In this document: positions 42,979-51,343 of the stretch, piece after piece
How positions within the stretch are numbered: the stretch's first letter is position 1
Layout of the letters: each line of letters opens with the position of its first letter
NCBI RefSeq assembly: GCF_947499705.1
Contig: NZ_CANMPJ010000001.1
Span: 2,391,501 to 2,455,500 of the forward strand
Origin: an uncultured Erythrobacter sp.
GTDB taxonomy: Bacteria; Pseudomonadota; Alphaproteobacteria; Sphingomonadales; Sphingomonadaceae
DNA length: 64,000 bases
Direction of reading: 5' to 3'
Notes under the pieces: model-generated
Database searches by the model: none
What the model was told of the DNA's origin: nothing
Seen by the model: only the letters and a program-made list of their open reading frames with translations
Made by a program: the position numbers and the translations under genes

Positions 42979-43601
42979 GGCTGCCACTCCAGAAAACGGG
43001 ACAGGGTAGCCAGACCAAAAGCCTGACTCTTCTCAGGGTGAAACTGAACACCCAGCACATTGTCGCGGGCGACCGCTGCGACCAGACCTTCGCCGTGATC
43101 GGTCATCGCTGCAATGTCGGACGGGTTCTCAGCGGTGAAGTGGTACGAGTGGAGGAAATATGCCTCGCCTTCGTCGATCACCGCGTGGTTCTTTGCATGC
43201 GGCAGCATTGCCACATCGTTCCAGCCCATATGCGGGACCTTGATCGCCGGATCGGTCGGATCGATCAGCCGGATTTCGCCCGGTATCCAGCCAAGGCCGG
43301 GCGTGCTGCCGTGCTCCAGGCCTCGGTCAGCAAGCAATTGCATGCCGACACAAATGCCAAGAAACGGCGCGCCGCCGACATGGACGCGCTCGGTCATCGC
43401 ATCGACCATATGCGGGATGGCCTTGAGCCCCTCTGCGCACGCCTTGAACGAGCCAACACCCGGCAGCACGATCCGGTCGGCCGCGCGCACAACGTTGGGT
43501 TCAGCAGTAACGGTGACATTCGCCCCGACAGCCTTGAGCGCGTTGTGAACCGAATGCAGATTGCCCGCGCCGTAATCGACCAAAGCAGTGATTTCCGTCA
43601 C
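42975..43601 (-). CDS. hisH: imidazole glycerol phosphate synthase, glutaminase subunit
   Basis: The start is GTG at 43601 (VTEITALVDYGAGNLHSVHNAL), since longer frames upstream lie in repeat DNA. The 208-residue protein is a class I glutaminase with nucleophile Cys in FLGICVGMQLL and the His-Glu pair in GVQFHPEKS. It feeds ammonia to HisF. Confidence 0.95.
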   Translation of the reverse strand: MTEITALVDYGAGNLHSVHNALKAVGANVTVTAEPNVVRAADRIVLPGVGSFKACAEGLKAIPHMVDAMTERVHVGGAPFLGICVGMQLLADRGLEHGSTPGLGWIPGEIRLIDPTDPAIKVPHMGWNDVAMLPHAKNHAVIDEGEAYFLHSYHFTAENPSDIAAMTDHGEGLVAAVARDNVLGVQFHPEKSQAFGLATLSRFLEWQP

Positions 43602-43604
43602 AGC

Positions 43605-43745
43605 TATTGACCTCGGTCGCGTAGCGACCGCAAGCGCGACCGCGCGCGCGCAGCGGAGTCGAAGACGGCGCGGGGCGCCACCCGATCTTTGATCGCATGA
43701 GCGAGGATATCGCGCGCCCGGATGGGCGCGCGGAAACAAAAATGC
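43605..43745. repeat. dispersed intergenic repeat, copy 2 (between hisB and hisH)
   Basis: Bases 43619-43737 resemble 21247-21339. Both start with a GCGTAGCG block and both end with the exact 17-mer GATCGCATGAGCGAGGA and following TCGCGC. This copy has about 25 extra bases in the middle. It separates hisB from the rest of the operon but no clear terminator is formed. Confidence 0.65.
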
Positions 43746-44363
43746 CTAACCACCCAACTGCCCTTTAGTGCTCGGGATCGCCCCGCCTTTTCTTGGGTCG
43801 CGCTCAACCGCGATCCGCATCGCGCGGGCGAAGCCTTTGTAGAGGCTCTCGCAAATGTGGTGGTTGTTGGTGCCGTAGAGCAGCTCGCAATGCAGCGTCA
43901 GACCAGCCGTTTGTGCGACAGAATGGAACCAGTGCTCGATCAGCTCGGTGTCCCATTCGCCCAGCCGCTCCTGTGTGAAACCCGCTTTCCAAACGAAGAA
44001 GGGGCGACCAGAGATATCGAGCGCGACGCGCGACAATGTCTCGTCCATCGGTGAATAGGCGCTGCCATAGCGCCCGATCCCAGCCTTGTCGCCGAGCGCT
44101 TCGGACAGTGCCTGCCCCAGCGCAATTGCCGAATCTTCGGTCGTGTGATGCTGATCGACATGCAGGTCGCCGCGCACTTTCATGCTCACATCGATCAGCG
44201 AATGCTTCGAAAACTGTTCAACCATGTGATCGAGAAACCCGATCCCGGTCGAAACGTCATACGCGCCGGTGCCATCAAGATTGACCGCAATGGCTATCTC
44301 GGTCTCGGCGGTTTTGCGCTCGATTGTGCCGGTGCGCGGGGCAAATTCAGGGGCGTTCAGCAT
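43746..44363 (-). CDS. hisB: imidazoleglycerol-phosphate dehydratase
   Basis: The start at 44363 ([23 protein letters not shown]) gives 205 residues, normal for the monofunctional enzyme. The metal-binding blocks are [40 protein letters not shown] and [26 protein letters not shown]. It removes water from IGP. A longer frame upstream (to 44483) lacks family likeness in its first 40 residues and overlaps the divergent promoter region. Confidence 0.95.
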   Translation of the reverse strand: MLNAPEFAPRTGTIERKTAETEIAIAVNLDGTGAYDVSTGIGFLDHMVEQFSKHSLIDVSMKVRGDLHVDQHHTTEDSAIALGQALSEALGDKAGIGRYGSAYSPMDETLSRVALDISGRPFFVWKAGFTQERLGEWDTELIEHWFHSVAQTAGLTLHCELLYGTNNHHICESLYKGFARAMRIAVERDPRKGGAIPSTKGQLGG

Positions 44364-44488
44364 GCTCCGGGCTATAGGCGCGTCGGCGATCAACGCAAGC
44401 ATCCGAGCGCAAGGATTTGGCGTCAATTTTGCCAACTCATCACGAAACGCTTGACCCGCGCGGCGCGCCTCGCCACGATTCAAACATC

Positions 44489-45007
44489 ATGACCGATGAT
44501 ACCCCCGATAGCCTGATCCCGTATGACGAGATCGTCCAGGAAGCGCTGCGCGCAGTTGTAGGCCGCGTGCTCGGGGAGATCGAGCAGGGCGGCAGCGAAC
44601 TGCCCGGCAACCATCACTTCTACATCACCTTCAAAACCGGCGCGCAGGGCGTGTCGATCCCGCCGCATCTGCGCGAACGGTTCCCGGACGAGATGACGAT
44701 CGTGCTGCAGAACAAGTTCTGGGAGCTGGAAGTCCGCGAAGACGGATTTTCGGTCGGGCTTTCGTTCAACCAGATCCCGGCCAAGCTTTCGGTCCCCTTC
44801 GCGGCGATCACGGCCTTCGTCGATCCGGCGGTTGATTTCGGACTGCAATTCCAGGCTTCGGTCGCCGAAATGGCTCCCGAAGAACACGAAGACGCCGAAA
44901 ACGATCTGATCGAGCAGGATGATCCTGAGGGCGATGGCACGGATGACGGCACCGGCGACGATGATGGCTCAAATGTCGTGACGGTCGATTTCGGACGTAA
45001 GAAGTAG
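44489..45007 (+). CDS. SspB-like ClpXP adaptor
   Basis: The start at 44489 gives 172 residues. The alphaproteobacterial SspB fold is seen in DSLIPYDEIVQEALRAVVGRVL, HHFYITFKTGAQGVSIPPHLRERFPDEMTIVLQNKFWELEVREDGFSVGLSFN and VPFAAITAFVDPAVDFGLQF. A very acidic, flexible tail follows (EEHEDAENDLIEQDDPEGDGTDDG), then a short C-terminal motif (NVVTVDFGRKK) of the kind that docks on ClpX. It should deliver ssrA-tagged proteins to ClpXP. Confidence 0.85.
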   Translation: MTDDTPDSLIPYDEIVQEALRAVVGRVLGEIEQGGSELPGNHHFYITFKTGAQGVSIPPHLRERFPDEMTIVLQNKFWELEVREDGFSVGLSFNQIPAKLSVPFAAITAFVDPAVDFGLQFQASVAEMAPEEHEDAENDLIEQDDPEGDGTDDGTGDDDGSNVVTVDFGRKK

Positions 45008-45053
45008 TGCCGAGGGCACAGGATCGCTCACCCCGCCTGCGCGTTATCATGCC

Positions 45054-45446
45054 ATGACCAAACGCCGCCCGGACCGTCTGACAAAGCAGCTTGCCAAGGC
45101 TTCCGAGGAAGATGCGCAGTCCGGCAACCTGACGATCCCCAGCCCCAATCCGGCAACCAACCTGCTGATTGCCGACATATTGGTGCGCGGCGCATCGACC
45201 ATGTTTCGCCAGAACATCGAACAGCGCGTCGCCAAGGCAAGCGCCGACAATGAAGAGCAAGCGCAAGAGTTGCTCGACGGTCGCACGCTGCTGACCACGC
45301 TGGCTCTGTATGGCGCAAGCAAGCTGGCTACGAAGTCTCCCGTCGGGCTCGGCATCGTCGCTGGCGGGCTGGTGCTCAAGACGCTGTATGATCGCGGCAA
45401 GTCGGTCCAGCTTGGCCGCAAACGCTCCGAAACCGAGGAAGAGTGA
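45054..45446 (+). CDS. conserved hypothetical protein
   Basis: This 130-residue protein has a basic N-terminus (MTKRRPDRLTKQLAKASEED), a region PNPATNLLIADILVRGASTMFRQNIEQRVAKAS, and a moderately hydrophobic stretch (GRTLLTTLALYGASKLATKSPVGLGIVAGGLVLKTLYDRG). No catalytic motif is visible. It may associate with the membrane. I do not recognise a named family. It lies between sspB and gmk on the same strand. Confidence 0.7.
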   Translation: MTKRRPDRLTKQLAKASEEDAQSGNLTIPSPNPATNLLIADILVRGASTMFRQNIEQRVAKASADNEEQAQELLDGRTLLTTLALYGASKLATKSPVGLGIVAGGLVLKTLYDRGKSVQLGRKRSETEEE

Positions 45447-45502
45447 GCCCCGGTTAACCGCCTGCCCTTGATTTTGCGCCCCGGTTTAAGGCAACGGACC
45501 GC

Positions 45503-46147
45503 ATGGGCGACTACAAATCCACTGACAAACTGCACCGCCGCGGCCTCTTGTTCATCCTCTCCTCGCCGTCGGGAGCGGGCAAGACCACGCTTTCGCGCAT
45601 GCTGCTTGAAGCCGATGGCGAGATCGCACTCTCCGTCTCCGCCACCACGCGCCCGCCGCGTCCCGGTGAGGAAGACGGCGTGCACTACCACTTCGTCTCC
45701 GATGCCGAGTTCGACCGGATGGTCGAGGAAGATGATTTCTACGAATGGGCCGAGGTGTTCGGCTATCGCTATGGCACGCCCAAGGGTGCGATCCGCAACG
45801 CCTTGAAGGAAGGGCAGGATTTCCTATTCGACATCGACTGGCAAGGCACGCAGCAGCTCTACCAAAAGGACCAGCAGGACGTTGTCAGCGTTTTCATCCT
45901 GCCGCCCAGCCTGCCCGAACTGCGCCGCCGCCTCGAAGCCCGCGCGCAGGACAGTGAAGACGTGATCGACAGCCGCATGGAACGCGCCCGCGCAGAGATC
46001 AGCCACTGGGCGGAATACGATTACGTCGTGATCAACGACAATGTCGACGAATGCTTCGACCGGGTGCGCGAAGTGCTCGACGCGGAGCGCATGCGGCGGA
46101 CACGACAGACGGGGCTGATCCCATTTGTGCGGGAATTGATGGGGTAG
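45503..46147 (+). CDS. gmk: guanylate kinase
   Basis: The 214-residue product has the P-loop SSPSGAGKTTLSRMLLE, the GMP-binding SVSATTRPPRPGEEDGVHYHFVSDAEFDRM, and FDIDWQGTQQLYQKDQQDVVSVFILPPS. It phosphorylates GMP to GDP with ATP. It probably supplies GDP for the Rsh pathway as in all bacteria. Confidence 0.96.
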   Translation: MGDYKSTDKLHRRGLLFILSSPSGAGKTTLSRMLLEADGEIALSVSATTRPPRPGEEDGVHYHFVSDAEFDRMVEEDDFYEWAEVFGYRYGTPKGAIRNALKEGQDFLFDIDWQGTQQLYQKDQQDVVSVFILPPSLPELRRRLEARAQDSEDVIDSRMERARAEISHWAEYDYVVINDNVDECFDRVREVLDAERMRRTRQTGLIPFVRELMG

Positions 46148-46196
46148 GCACCAGGGGCGGCTTACGACCCAATTGCAGTCATTAAGCTAGCCCCGC

Positions 46197-47435
46197 TCAA
46201 TTCCCGAATATGACCAGCGGTTCGAGCGCCTGCTTGGGTTTAACAATTCGCCTCATGTAGAGTTTCCCTCCGCTCAAAGCCGTGCCCAGATAGTCTGCGT
46301 CCCGATCGCCCAAAGGCGTGACTTGAAAATTTCGAAAGCCCGAAGCCAACGTCCGTGATTTGTTCAATTTGGACGTGCAAATAATCCTACGAGCGGAATT
46401 GAATTCGCGGATTGTGGCACCGTCATATGTGAAAAATTCGTTCACGACGCTGTCGGAACGCGGCAACAAGTGAATACTGGGCTTCGCATCTTGAAGTGGC
46501 GTGGTTTTGACCTGCACCTTATTCCAACTATTAGCTTCTTCGTATGAAGCCCATCCAAAGAAAAAGCCATCTTCGTCCGTAAAAACAAACATGGTCTTAT
46601 CTAGATAGGGATCCATAACGTGGGCGCTGCCATAGTGACCGCCGGCATCCCAAGTGCTGGCGCCGGTATCGAGAACAATTCCTTGAAGGTAGACCCTGAA
46701 AATCAATCTTGAGCCCAATTTGCTGACGACACCACAGTTCTTAATTTTGTTGCATTCGACCGCAATTGGGATTTCTTCGGTAAGGTCCAATATTTTCAGC
46801 GTATCCCCCAAATAGGCCTTGTTCCACGGCGTAATCCAATGTGATCCATCGTTCACTGTGCCCAAAACGATGAGGCGCCCTCCATCGAAAGTGTTAAGAG
46901 CGGTGGCTCTCACGACAAACGGGCCGGTAGATAAATATTTCTGATTTAGCCTCTTTTCGCCCAATGGGTCGGTCAGGTGCCCCACGCCGCCAGAATTTGC
47001 GTTATTAAGCGCGAAGTAGAAATTGCCGTCGCTGAACGTGAACTCCATTTGATCTGCAATTTCGGTTGTATCGGAATAAACGACATCAACAATTTCCTGA
47101 TCGGGATCCAGCAAATTGGGTTTGGGTGTTTTGGGTTTGCCGCTGGCAACATCGATGAGTTGAAATTTGCGACCTTCAAAAACCAGCGCTGTGTCGCGCT
47201 TGTTGTTTAGGGCGAAACGGGCGTTTTTTGTAAAGCCGGGCAGCTCTGTAACCCAGTCGTCAGTTCGATCTTTGCAAGAGCTGTGTTGTTTGTCGGGAGC
47301 GGCTTGTACCGCTTGCCGAAAACGCGTTTCGCTGGATTCTTGCGCTTGTGCCGCCGGAAACGCGAGGATTGCGCTTCCCAGAAGACCTGCGGTGATCCCA
47401 ATGGCGTAACGCATTAGGAAGTTGCCTTGGACCAT
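46197..47435 (-). CDS. hypothetical exported protein in low-GC patch
   Basis: The start at 47435 has AAGGA upstream and yields 412 residues with a signal peptide (AIGITAGLLGSAILAFPAAQAQ). The rest is beta-rich, with Asp/Gly/Asn turns (FALNNKRDTALVFEGRKFQLIDVASG, FDGGRLIVLGTVNDGSHWITPW, FVFTDEDGFFFGWASYEE), and could be a propeller-like fold. Base composition is clearly more AT-rich than in gmk. No family is recognised. Together with the next gene it may have come by transfer. Confidence 0.65.
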   Translation of the reverse strand: MVQGNFLMRYAIGITAGLLGSAILAFPAAQAQESSETRFRQAVQAAPDKQHSSCKDRTDDWVTELPGFTKNARFALNNKRDTALVFEGRKFQLIDVASGKPKTPKPNLLDPDQEIVDVVYSDTTEIADQMEFTFSDGNFYFALNNANSGGVGHLTDPLGEKRLNQKYLSTGPFVVRATALNTFDGGRLIVLGTVNDGSHWITPWNKAYLGDTLKILDLTEEIPIAVECNKIKNCGVVSKLGSRLIFRVYLQGIVLDTGASTWDAGGHYGSAHVMDPYLDKTMFVFTDEDGFFFGWASYEEANSWNKVQVKTTPLQDAKPSIHLLPRSDSVVNEFFTYDGATIREFNSARRIICTSKLNKSRTLASGFRNFQVTPLGDRDADYLGTALSGGKLYMRRIVKPKQALEPLVIFGN

Positions 47436-47709
47436 CTCAGATTCCTTTGTCCATTCTACTGGATCGCTGCCTGCCAAGCAAAGCAAGTGGAATGCTCTTG
47501 CTATCATTCCCTGCAAGAGCGGCAATAGCAGACAAGTTCGTATGGCGCATGAGGTAGATACCTCAACCTTATATAGTCGCATCTGCGCCTATGCGATGGT
47601 TGGAAAATTAGGGTACCTACCTAATCGCAAGGGCACGAGCATCGACCAAGTTGACTATTTGAAAGAGTGAATAGCTCGATACAAATTTTTGAAAGCATGG
47701 AGATAGTGC

Positions 47710-48177
47710 ATGGAACGGTTTGACCTCATCGTTCGGAATAGGCTGGTTTGGCTTGGGCTTGGCATTGCAGCTCTTATGATAACGGTGATGTGGTGGCGTG
47801 GCTGGTTCATCGAACATGCATTTGGCGCTGAGCGCAATCAGGAGGAGCCAACTCCCCTTAATCCCAAAGGCTTTGGAGACGGTAATTTTGATAGTTTTCG
47901 AAGTATCGAAAGCCAAGCTCGGATCAATATTGCCGCAGGGGATCTGCGGCCGTTCATTTCGCACGGTTTTAATGAACCGATTCCGCATGGATTCTCTTGC
48001 GAATACAATTTCTACGATGATTCTCACAGTCTCGGGTTCTTTTCAGATATCGAGGGTGAAACCGAAACAGAACCTGCCATACCTTGGACCGATGCGGAGA
48101 CTTATAACATCATTCTGTCAAAGGAACCGAAGTTCAAGGAGATCACTAATTGCGTGCCATATTCCTTCAACCGATGA
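47710..48177 (+). CDS. hypothetical single-span membrane protein in low-GC patch
   Basis: This 155-residue protein has an N-terminal membrane anchor (VWLGLGIAALMITVMWWRGWFI). An exported domain follows with two Cys (FSCEYNF and ITNCVPYSF) near its ends. Base use is AT-rich like the gene on its left. No family is recognised. Confidence 0.6.
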   Translation: MERFDLIVRNRLVWLGLGIAALMITVMWWRGWFIEHAFGAERNQEEPTPLNPKGFGDGNFDSFRSIESQARINIAAGDLRPFISHGFNEPIPHGFSCEYNFYDDSHSLGFFSDIEGETETEPAIPWTDAETYNIILSKEPKFKEITNCVPYSFNR

Positions 48178-48267
48178 CTTGGTTTGATAGTGATCCTTCC
48201 GCTTCAGTGACCACGGAGCCTAAAGCAAGCCGTCCGCTTTCACCCCCAAATACAGATACAATCCCCT

Positions 48268-48921
48268 CTAAGTTGTCGCCCGCTTTTCCAGCTCCTCCAG
48301 CAATTCCTTCAGCTGATCCTCGATAATCGCACCGCTGTCGCCGCCGCCATAGTTCAGCGCGCCGCTTGAAAAGGTGGTGCCGAAGGTCTCGGCGAGCGTG
48401 TGCGTTTGCAGCACGCCGCTGGCGAAGTCGCGGGTGGTGAGGCTGTCGAGCGGATGGATAAAGGCTCCCCAGACGAGGCCTTGGCCGATGGCGTAGCGTG
48501 CATCGAGAGCCGTGTCGAAATTGGCTTGCATCAGGCGCTCCATCGCACCTTCGGGCAACCCGGCGACCTCGGCGATTGGCGTAATCACCCGCATCCGCCC
48601 GGCATTGGTGTCGGTCACCACCAGCATCATCCGCTCGTCGATCTGGAATTGCCAATTGTTGCCGGTTCGCTCGGCCTCGCCGTCGAGCGCGGTGATCACT
48701 TCGTTCATTTGGTCCAGCACTTCGAGCATCTCGGCCGGTGTCTCGGGGGCTTCGCTGTCCGGGGCTTCGCCTTCCGGCTCTTGCAAGTCGGAGAAATCGT
48801 CGGAGAGTTCTGGCGGCGGCGCGCGGTCCTCATCCTGCGCTGCCACAGAGATCGGGGAGGCGAGCGCCACCCCGGCAGCCAAAGCAAAAACGGGCAAGCG
48901 ATGAGACGGCGTGCGGGACAT
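48268..48921 (-). CDS. hypothetical exported protein, CesT/YbjN-like fold possible
   Basis: This 217-residue protein has a signal peptide (ALAAGVALASPISVAAQ) and an acidic Pro/Glu-rich linker (ELSDDFSDLQEPEGEAPDSEAPETPAE). The C-terminal domain (WQFQIDERMMLVVTDTNAGRMRVITPIAEVAGLPEGAMERLMQANFDTALDARYAIGQGLVWGAFIHPLDSLTTRDFASGVLQT) has the alternating pattern of type III secretion chaperone or YbjN folds. As the protein is exported, a chaperone role for secretion is not implied. The fold assignment is tentative. Confidence 0.65.
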   Translation of the reverse strand: MSRTPSHRLPVFALAAGVALASPISVAAQDEDRAPPPELSDDFSDLQEPEGEAPDSEAPETPAEMLEVLDQMNEVITALDGEAERTGNNWQFQIDERMMLVVTDTNAGRMRVITPIAEVAGLPEGAMERLMQANFDTALDARYAIGQGLVWGAFIHPLDSLTTRDFASGVLQTHTLAETFGTTFSSGALNYGGGDSGAIIEDQLKELLEELEKRATT

Positions 48922-49217
48922 GACAGAACTCCTGAAAAAGCGAGACGACAGAAGAGCTTCGCAGGCTAGCGGAGTAAAGTTACAGCGCCAACGCGGCGCG
49001 CGCTACGGTGTGAGAGGTTTTCCTACACGCCGGATTGCCGCTAGATTCCGCGCGGCTCTTTCAAATTTTCGATCCGCAAGCGCCAACGCGCGAACCGTTT
49101 CAGGTTGGAGAAGTGTCAACTTCGCCAGAGGGTTATATTTCTATTCTTCTTCAGATGCTTACCCTGAAAACAAGAGGGTGACAGAGTGTCAATTGTGTCA
49201 ACTTCCTTCGCGCCTGC
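48922..49217. other. intergenic region, no gene seen
   Basis: This stretch of about 300 bases between two convergent-to-tandem genes contains a repeated GTGTCAACTTC (near 49114 and 49194) but no good reading frame. Its right border is the terminator of the SDR gene. Confidence 0.4.
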
Positions 49218-49251
49218 AAAACAAAAGGCCGCCAGATCGCTCTGACGGCCT
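49218..49251 (-). terminator. intrinsic terminator of the reverse-strand SDR/acyl-CoA dehydrogenase operon
   Basis: On the reverse strand AGGCCGTCAGA pairs with TCTGGCGGCCT (one G-U), then TTTTGTTTT follows. It lies 25 bases after the SDR stop. Confidence 0.85.
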
Positions 49252-49275
49252 CTCGAATTTCAGTGAGCGAAGCCC

Positions 49276-50079
49276 CTAGCCCGCCGGATCGTTGAACATG
49301 TTGGGCAGCGCGGCATTCACGACGCCGCCATCGACCGTCACTGTATCGCCGATCACGTAGTCGCCTGCGCGGCTGCACAGGTAGATCGCGGCCGCAGCCA
49401 TATCTTCCTTGGTCCCGATCCGCTTGGCCGGGATCATCGAAGCGCTGGCATCCGGCGCGTTCTTCGCAGCCTTGTTCATTTCGCTGGCGAAAGCGCCGGG
49501 AGCGATCGAGGTGACAATGATGTTGTCCTGGATCAGGCGCGCCGCCATCCGCCGGGTCAGCTGGATCACACCAGCCTTGGACGCCTGATAAGCATAGGTT
49601 TCCCACGGATTGATCCGCTGCCCATCGATCGAGGATACATGGATCACCTTGGCCGGGTGATCACCCTTGCCCGCCGCGACCAGCAAATCGTGCAGCTTCT
49701 GCGTCAGGAAGAACGGAGTCTTGACGTTCAAGTCCATCGTCCGATGCCAACCTGCCTCGTTAAATTCGAGATATGGCTGGCCCCATGCCGCACCTGCATT
49801 GTTGATCAGGATGTCGAGCCTGTCCTCGCGCTTCGCCATCTCGTCGGCGAGCGACTGGATGCCGTCCATCTGGCTCAGGTCTGCGGGGATACCGATGACC
49901 TTATCCTCGCCAAATTCCGCAATGGTCTCCTGCATCTGATCGACCTTGCGTGCCGAGATGTAGACCCGCGCGCAGCCTGCCGCGAGGAGACCCTCGACGA
50001 ACATCTTGCCGATGCCGCGCGAACCGCCCGTGACGAGCGCAATGCGGCCGTCGAGACCGAAGAGTGATTGAATGTCCAT
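49276..50079 (-). CDS. SDR-family oxidoreductase
   Basis: The 267-residue protein is a classical SDR: cofactor motif ALVTGGSRGIGKMFVEGLL, ILINNAGAAWG, catalytic Ser in VIHVSSIDGQ and Y-x-x-x-K in ETYAYQASKAGVIQLTRRMA. The C-terminal VIGDTVTVDGGV is typical. It starts 11 bases after the stop of an acyl-CoA dehydrogenase gene and is probably the third gene of that operon. Substrate unknown, possibly a hydroxyacyl-CoA or related ketone. Confidence 0.9.
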   Translation of the reverse strand: MDIQSLFGLDGRIALVTGGSRGIGKMFVEGLLAAGCARVYISARKVDQMQETIAEFGEDKVIGIPADLSQMDGIQSLADEMAKREDRLDILINNAGAAWGQPYLEFNEAGWHRTMDLNVKTPFFLTQKLHDLLVAAGKGDHPAKVIHVSSIDGQRINPWETYAYQASKAGVIQLTRRMAARLIQDNIIVTSIAPGAFASEMNKAAKNAPDASASMIPAKRIGTKEDMAAAAIYLCSRAGDYVIGDTVTVDGGVVNAALPNMFNDPAG

Positions 50080-50089
50080 GTCAGTGTCC

Positions 50090-51229
50090 TCAGTATCCGC
50101 TCATTTCAGCGACGCGGTTGGCGTGGAAATAGGCATCGCCAAGGAACTCCTGAAGCGCGCGGTCACGCTTCATGTAAAGGCCGATATCGTATTCGTCGGT
50201 CATGCCAATGCCGCCATGCATTTGAACACCTTCCTTGACCGCAAGACCGGCGGTTCTGGAAACCTTGGCCTTGGCGACCGAACTCATCAATTCGGCTCGT
50301 TCGCTGCCACCATCGAGAAGTTGCTGGGTTTTGATGACGACCGCACGAGCGATCTCGACTTCGGAATAGAGGTGCGAAGCGCGGTGCTGGAGGCCCTGGA
50401 ACTCCCCGATCAGCTTACCGAATTGCTTGCGCTGCTTGAGGTAATCGACGGTCATATCCATCGCACCGCGAGCAACACCGACACCTTCGGCAGCGGCACC
50501 GATCCGGCCTGCCGTGAGCATGGAGTTGAGCACTTCGCGCCCGCCATCGACTTCGCCGATCACAGCATCGCCGTCCAATTCTACGCCGTCGAACTTGGTG
50601 TGCGTGGCAACCGAGCTGTCCACGAGCCGTACCGCATCGTGGCTCATGTTTGCGGCGTCCTTCGGAACCGCGAACAGCGTAATGCCATCATCGTCATCAT
50701 CCGCGCCGCTGGTACGGGCGGCAACGATCAGCATATCCGCGCTCGCGCCTTGGATCACAAAGCTCTTGGAGCCGGTCAGCTTGAAACCGTTGCCCGATTT
50801 CTCAGCCTTGGTCGTGATACGTTGCGGACGGTGTTTGGCGGTTTCATCGACCGCGACTGCGAATACGCTTTCGCCTTCGATCAGACCGGGCAGGTAGCGC
50901 CCTTTAAGATCGTTCGATCCGTGTTTGAGCGCGGTTGCCGCCAGAACGGACGAGGTCAGGAACGGCGAAGGCGTCAGATTGCGACCAATCTCTTCAAGCA
51001 CGATCCCCGCTTCGACATGACCCATGCCAAGCCCGCCATCGTCCTCGCCCACCAGCATTCCGGTAAAGCCCATCTCAGCCATCTGCTTCCACAGGTCATG
51101 GCCAAATCCATCGGGGCAATCGCGGTCACGCCAATGGCGCAGCTGTTTCGCAATATTGCCTTCTTCGGCCATAAAACTGGTCGCGGTGTCCGCCAGCATT
51201 TGCTGATCGTCGTCGTGATAAAGGGGCAT
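50090..51229 (-). CDS. acyl-CoA dehydrogenase (subunit of a possible heteromeric pair)
   Basis: From ATG 51229 the product has 379 residues. Typical parts are MGFTGMLVGEDDGGLGMGHVEAGIVLEEIGRNLTPSPFL, RITTKAEKSGNGFKLTGSKSFVIQGASADMLIVAAR and LKQRKQFGKLIGEFQGLQHRASHLY. The end has VQMHGGIGMTDEYDIGLYMKR. It lies next to a second, different acyl-CoA dehydrogenase gene in the same operon, separated by a palindromic repeat. Such pairs often form alpha2-beta2 enzymes in steroid or side-chain catabolism. The overlapping long forward frame is chance. Confidence 0.9.
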   Translation of the reverse strand: MPLYHDDDQQMLADTATSFMAEEGNIAKQLRHWRDRDCPDGFGHDLWKQMAEMGFTGMLVGEDDGGLGMGHVEAGIVLEEIGRNLTPSPFLTSSVLAATALKHGSNDLKGRYLPGLIEGESVFAVAVDETAKHRPQRITTKAEKSGNGFKLTGSKSFVIQGASADMLIVAARTSGADDDDDGITLFAVPKDAANMSHDAVRLVDSSVATHTKFDGVELDGDAVIGEVDGGREVLNSMLTAGRIGAAAEGVGVARGAMDMTVDYLKQRKQFGKLIGEFQGLQHRASHLYSEVEIARAVVIKTQQLLDGGSERAELMSSVAKAKVSRTAGLAVKEGVQMHGGIGMTDEYDIGLYMKRDRALQEFLGDAYFHANRVAEMSGY

Positions 51230-51254
51230 TGGAGTTCCTCTCCCGGAATTCAAT

Positions 51255-51340
51255 TCGTCATCCCGGACTTGATCCGGGATCGTTGTTCAGTTTTGGAAAC
51301 GATGGCGGGGCGGCCCCGGATCAAGTCCGGGGCGACGCCT
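51255..51340. repeat. palindromic repeat between two acyl-CoA dehydrogenase genes
   Basis: CCCGGACTTGATCCGGG (51262-51278) and CCCCGGATCAAGTCCGGGG (51314-51332) are inverted copies, each also able to form its own hairpin. This REP-type pair sits within an operon and could affect transcript stability or partial termination. Confidence 0.75.
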
Positions 51341-51343
51341 TGT

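Noticed and set aside
48922..49217. Repeated GTGTCAACTTC as a regulator site
   Set aside because: Two copies with irregular spacing and no obvious promoter are too little to support a site.
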